A stretch of 37,923 nt of DNA, from contig JAJPIA010000095.1 in assembly GCA_021324975.1 (NCBI GenBank), positions 1 to 37,923 of the forward strand, given 5' to 3'. This document shows, one piece after another, positions 34,529 through 37,923 of this stretch (its first letter is position 1; every line of letters begins with the position of its first letter). A model generated the notes under the pieces. The model was not told the DNA's origin, ran no database searches, and was given only the letters and a program-made list of their open reading frames with translations. Position numbers and translations under genes: made by a program. The DNA is from Bacillota bacterium (GTDB lineage Bacteria > Sysuimicrobiota > Sysuimicrobiia > Sysuimicrobiales > Segetimicrobiaceae).

Positions 34529-35321
34529 GGACGTGGTCGGAGGCGAAGCCGGTCTCGGCGTGGCGCGCCCCCAGGTACGCCTCGATGACGCGAGGATCGC
34601 GCTGGATGGCCGCCGGGGGGCCTTCGGCGATTGCGACGCCGTGGTCGAGCACCGTCACGCGGTCCGAGATGCCCATGACGACCCGCATCTGATGCTCGAT
34701 CAGCACGATCGTGATCCCCAGCTCGTCGCGCAGGCGCCGGATGAAGGCCATCGTATCCAGGGCTTCCCGCGGGCTCATCCCCGCGGCGGGCTCGTCGAGC
34801 AACAGCACGGCCGGCCGCGACGCCAGCGCGCGCGCGAGTTCCAACCGGCGCTGCGCCCCGTACGGCAGGTGCTTCGCCAGCCGCTCGCGCTGGTCGTCGA
34901 GGCCCACGAACTGGAGGAGCCGGCGGGCTTCGTCGAGGACCCGTGCCTCCTCGAGGCGCGCGGCGCGTGTGTTGAGCACGGTCCCCAGCCACGTTCCTGT
35001 CACATGAATGTGGTGGCCCACACGCACATTGTCGAGCACCGTCATGTTGGCGAAGAGCCGGATGTTCTGATAGGTGCGCGCGACGCCGCGCCGGGCGATC
35101 TCGTCGGGCGAGAGCCCGTCGATCTGCTCCTCCCGGAAGCGCACGTGCCCCTCATCGGGGCGATAGAAACCGGTCAGGCAGTTGAACACGGTCGTCTTGC
35201 CCGCGCCGTTGGGCCCGATCACGCTATGGATTGTCCGCTCGGGCACCTCGAGCGTGAGGTCGGAGACGGCGATCAGGCCGCCGAACCGTTTCGTGAGATG
35301 ATCCAGCGCGAGCACGCTCAT
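34515..35321 (-). CDS. livG: ABC transporter ATP-binding protein, LivG type
   Basis: Second ATPase of the same importer. The 268-residue protein has Walker A G-P-N-G-A-G-K-T-T (36-44), the LivG-typical Y-Q-N-I-R-L-F-A-N-M-T-V-L-D-N-V segment, the degenerate signature L-P-Y-G-A-Q-R-R (152-159), Walker B V-L-L-L-D-E-P (172-178) and the switch His in L-I-E-H-Q-M. The ATG at 35321 lies nine bases after the livM stop. All ATPase motifs are intact. Confidence 0.94.
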   Translation of the reverse strand: MSVLALDHLTKRFGGLIAVSDLTLEVPERTIHSVIGPNGAGKTTVFNCLTGFYRPDEGHVRFREEQIDGLSPDEIARRGVARTYQNIRLFANMTVLDNVRVGHHIHVTGTWLGTVLNTRAARLEEARVLDEARRLLQFVGLDDQRERLAKHLPYGAQRRLELARALASRPAVLLLDEPAAGMSPREALDTMAFIRRLRDELGITIVLIEHQMRVVMGISDRVTVLDHGVAIAEGPPAAIQRDPRVIEAYLGARHAETGFASDHVHGAS

Positions 35322-35330
35322 GGACCGCGC

Positions 35331-37037
35331 CTACGCCTCGGCCGAACCGGCCCCGGACACCGCAATCGCGGACGCGGGCTCGCCGGCCGGCACGTCGTCG
35401 ACGGCATGCAGCTCGCGCCGCTGCGCGGCGGCCGGCAACAGTCCTTCAGGCCGGAACAGCATCATCACGACCAGCACGATGCCGTAGACGAGAAACCGGT
35501 AATCGCCGAACTCTCTGAGCAGCTCGGGCAGGCCCACGAGCACGAGGGCCCCGACCACGACGCCCCACAGGCTGCCCAGCCCGCCGAGGATGATGAGCAC
35601 CAGCACGTTGATCGAGATCAACAGCGAAAAGCTCTGCGGGAACACCGAGCCGACGAGCACGGCGAAGATGGCGCCGCCCACACCCCCCATCGCGCCGCCG
35701 AGGCCGTACGCGAGGAGCTTGGTCGTGACCAGGCTGATGCCGATGGCCTCGGCTACGTCCTCGTCCTCCCGGATAGCCATCCACGCGCGGCCCAAGGGCG
35801 AATCTTGCAACCGCCACGCCACGTAGGCGATGAACCCCGAAGCGACCAGGGTCAGATAATACAACTCCCGGGGGCCCGACAGCTCCCATCCATCGATGCG
35901 CGGCTTCGGGATCAACACGATGCCAAAGGAGCCCCCGAGCCACGGGCGCAACGCGTCGGAGAGGACCAAGAGCCGCACGATCTCGCCCAGCCCGAGCGTG
36001 GCGATCGCGAGGTAGTCCCCCCGCACGCGCAGCACGGGGATGCCGAACAGGATGCCCGCGACGAGCGACACCGCCATGGCCGCGGGCACCGCCGCCCAAA
36101 ACGACCAATGCGCGATGCCGTGCTCGCCCCGTGACGTCAGCAGCGCCACCGTGTACGCCCCGATCGCAAAGAACGCCACGAACCCGAGGTCGAGCAGGCC
36201 GGCGAAGCCGACTTCGAGGTTCAGCCCCAGGCCCATGAGGATGTAGAGACCGACGAGAACCATCACCTGGGCCACAAACGGGCCGCCCGCGATCGGCACG
36301 ATCAAGAGCAGGCCCACGACGAGCGCCCAGCGCAGCGCCTGCAGGCCGCGTTGCGCGCCGGGGCTCAGCGATGCCGTGGCGCGGCGCAGCGCGCCGTCAT
36401 ACCGGCCGCGCGCCGCCAGCACCGCCCAGGTCAGCACGCAGAGGGCCGCCGCCCCGCCCGCGGACGGCCCGTCGACGGTAAAGACGGCGCCCCGGACCGC
36501 GGTCACCACCGCCGGACCCTGCAGCAGCAGCTGCAGCAGATCCTGGAAGATCCCGACGATCAGCACGACGACGAGTCCGGAGAGCAGCGTGCGCCGGGCG
36601 CGCGGCGCCATCGCGGCCAGCGCCCAACCGGCCAATCCCGCTGCGGCCCCGAGCGCGACGAGCAGCGGGACGGCCGCCGCCGGCGCGTGTCCCAGCGCGA
36701 GAATCTGGTACAGCTGCGGGGACGCGTTGATGAACATCACGCGCAGGTCGATCGCCGCGCCGCCGACCAACAGGGCCGCCGGCGAGGCGCCGACCAGGGC
36801 CCCGGCGGCAAGCGCCGCGAGGGGCCCCCGCCGCCGGGCGAACTCGCCGTGCGACATGGTGGCCACGTAGCCGGCGCCCGCCCCCACCGCGAGCAGCACG
36901 ACGTGCCCCAAGCTCACGACGTCGGCGATGACCCAGCGGCGGCTGAACGTCTCGACGATGCCGACCAGGCACAGGTAGACGGCGGCCCCGCCGAACACCA
37001 AACCGGTCGCGACGACGCTACGCCCGCTTTCTCGCAA
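35331..37037 (-). CDS. livM: ABC transporter permease, LivM type, with extra N-terminal membrane domain
   Basis: Inner-membrane permease of the importer. Residues about 230-545 are a standard LivM core: G-L-G-L-N-L-E-V-G-F-A-G-L-L-D-L-G-F, L-R-V-R-G-D-Y-L-A-I-A-T-L-G, R-A-W-M-A-I-R-E-D-E and I-L-G-G-L-G-S-L-W-G. The usual family length is about 310-420, but here 568 residues are encoded. The first 230 hold about six hydrophobic segments without LivM features. The TTG at 37037 is supported by GGGAGAG a few bases upstream and by overlap with the livH stop, so the extension is probably real. The C-terminal 25 residues are an Ala/Ser/Gly-rich tail. Confidence 0.92.
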   Translation of the reverse strand: MRESGRSVVATGLVFGGAAVYLCLVGIVETFSRRWVIADVVSLGHVVLLAVGAGAGYVATMSHGEFARRRGPLAALAAGALVGASPAALLVGGAAIDLRVMFINASPQLYQILALGHAPAAAVPLLVALGAAAGLAGWALAAMAPRARRTLLSGLVVVLIVGIFQDLLQLLLQGPAVVTAVRGAVFTVDGPSAGGAAALCVLTWAVLAARGRYDGALRRATASLSPGAQRGLQALRWALVVGLLLIVPIAGGPFVAQVMVLVGLYILMGLGLNLEVGFAGLLDLGFVAFFAIGAYTVALLTSRGEHGIAHWSFWAAVPAAMAVSLVAGILFGIPVLRVRGDYLAIATLGLGEIVRLLVLSDALRPWLGGSFGIVLIPKPRIDGWELSGPRELYYLTLVASGFIAYVAWRLQDSPLGRAWMAIREDEDVAEAIGISLVTTKLLAYGLGGAMGGVGGAIFAVLVGSVFPQSFSLLISINVLVLIILGGLGSLWGVVVGALVLVGLPELLREFGDYRFLVYGIVLVVMMLFRPEGLLPAAAQRRELHAVDDVPAGEPASAIAVSGAGSAEA

Positions 37038-37923
37038 GACGCTCTCCCAGAATGCCCTGCGGCCTGAAGATCAGCATGACGAGCAGCATCGTAAAGCCGA
37101 TGACGTCGCGCAGCTGATACGGCGCGGGGACGCCGAGGCCGTCGAGAAAGAGCGCCGGACCGACCGATTCCACCACACCGAGGAACAGCCCCCCGAGCAT
37201 GGCGCCGGGGACGTTGCCGATCCCGCCGAGCACGGCGGCCGTGAACGCCTTGATCCCCGGGACGAAGCCCATGAAGAAATGCACCTGCTTGTACGTGAGC
37301 GCATACAGGATCCCGGCCGCGCCCGCCATGGCCCCGCCGAGCGCGAACGTGAACACGATGACCCCGTCGACGTCGATCCCCATGAGTGCCGCGGCGTCCC
37401 GGTCCTCGGCGACGGCCCGCATGGCCTTGCCGGTCCGCGTGCGCATCACGATCCAGTAGAGCAGCAGCATCATCGCCAGCGCCGACGCCACGACGAGCGC
37501 CTGCGTGCGGGGAACGGCGATGCCGAGCAGCGACATGCTCCCGGTCAGCGCCGCGATATCGGGATAGGACTGCACGCCGGCGCCGTACAGGCTGCGGAAC
37601 GAGTACTCGAGGAAGAACGACGCGCCGATGGCGGTGATGAGGGGCACGAGCCGCGGCGCACGACGGAGCGGCCGGTATGCGACGCGCTCGACGGCGATGG
37701 CGATGCCCGTCGAGGTGGCGACCGACACGGCGAGGACGAGCAGCATGCCGGCCAGCAGATGGCGCGCGAGGAACCCCGACGCGCCGAGCGGGGCGGCGAC
37801 GTAATACGCGGTGTATGCGCCGGCCATGAACACGTCGCCGTGCGCGAAGTTGATCATGTTGAGGACGCCGTACACCATGGTGTAGCCGAGCGCGATGAGG
37901 GCGTAGATGCCGCCCTGGGCCAG
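37018..37923 (-). CDS. livH: ABC transporter permease, LivH type, N-terminus cut by window edge
   Basis: Partner permease of LivM. The frame is open to the right edge, and the first visible residues (L-A-Q-G-G-I-Y-A-L-I-A-L-G-Y-T-M-V-Y-G-V) fall inside the first membrane helix of LivH. The true start is therefore outside the window, and the ATG at 37878 is internal. About 301 residues are visible. Family motifs are I-N-F-A-H-G-D-V-F-M, V-A-E-D-R-D-A-A-A-L-M-G-I-D and L-G-G-I-G-N-V-P-G-A-M-L-G-G. It overlaps livM by 20 bases. The periplasmic binding protein gene (livK or livJ) is not seen and may lie to the right. Confidence 0.94.
   Translation of the reverse strand: MAQGGIYALIALGYTMVYGVLNMINFAHGDVFMAGAYTAYYVAAPLGASGFLARHLLAGMLLVLAVSVATSTGIAIAVERVAYRPLRRAPRLVPLITAIGASFFLEYSFRSLYGAGVQSYPDIAALTGSMSLLGIAVPRTQALVVASALAMMLLLYWIVMRTRTGKAMRAVAEDRDAAALMGIDVDGVIVFTFALGGAMAGAAGILYALTYKQVHFFMGFVPGIKAFTAAVLGGIGNVPGAMLGGLFLGVVESVGPALFLDGLGVPAPYQLRDVIGFTMLLVMLIFRPQGILGERLARKRA

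Overview
The window is GC-rich and densely coded throughout. It reads as a chromosomal segment from an uncultivated or poorly sampled bacterium. The order DUF951 - ychF - rpsF - ssb - rpsR - DUF2232 - rplI - dnaB is the origin-proximal order of Firmicutes, a Gram-positive-type LexA box precedes dnaB, and split F420-pathway genes (cofG, cofH) are present. Together these point to the Terrabacteria side of the tree: a GC-rich Firmicutes-like, Chloroflexota-like or Sysuimicrobiota/CSP1-3-like lineage. The phylum is an inference and cannot be fixed from this sequence alone.

Region 1 (1-6297) is a chaperone operon, dnaK (5' end cut by the window edge) - grpE - dnaJ - clpB. The DnaJ lacks a zinc finger, and the arrangement resembles that of Thermus without dafA. 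Region 2 (6345-9246) holds a membrane-anchored spermidine-synthase-like gene with an apparent AUU start behind a perfect hairpin, then DUF951 and ychF. Region 3 (9303-12316) is the ribosomal/replication operon rpsF-ssb-rpsR-DUF2232-rplI, starting from a clear sigma-70 type promoter. S6 carries a tail encoded by 45-bp tandem repeats. Region 4 (12317-16532) is dnaB interrupted by two LAGLIDADG inteins. Its promoter has a LexA-like palindrome between the -35 and -10.

Region 5 (16533-24219) is an accessory, partly decayed zone. It has a VapC/Phd-type toxin-antitoxin pair with a palindromic operator and a near-leaderless start, pieces of VOC genes, two AhpD-like genes, a regulator/beta-propeller pair, DUF899, DUF2182, a VOC gene that looks less GC-rich, a truncated isochorismatase gene and a TetR-like remnant. 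Region 6 (24220-28341) holds intact enzymes: an FMN-dependent alpha-hydroxy-acid oxidase, an alkyltransferase-like protein with Trp in place of the catalytic Cys, RidA, MsrB and a secreted M28 peptidase with one altered zinc ligand.

Region 7 (28452-31023) is cofG-cofH, which makes the F420 chromophore precursor FO. Region 8 (31171-33793) is an NCS1 permease and a polysaccharide-deacetylase-like exported protein with changed catalytic residues. Region 9 (33818-37923, minus strand) is a branched-chain amino-acid type ABC transporter, livH (cut by the window edge) - livM (with a long extra N-terminal membrane domain) - livG - livF, with no binding protein in view.

I see no CRISPR array, rRNA, tRNA, complete insertion sequence or prophage. 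The most interesting signals are the doubly intein-split dnaB under a LexA-like box, the hairpin plus AUU start after clpB, the repeat tail on S6 and the compact toxin-antitoxin operator. No wholly new multi-gene system is evident.
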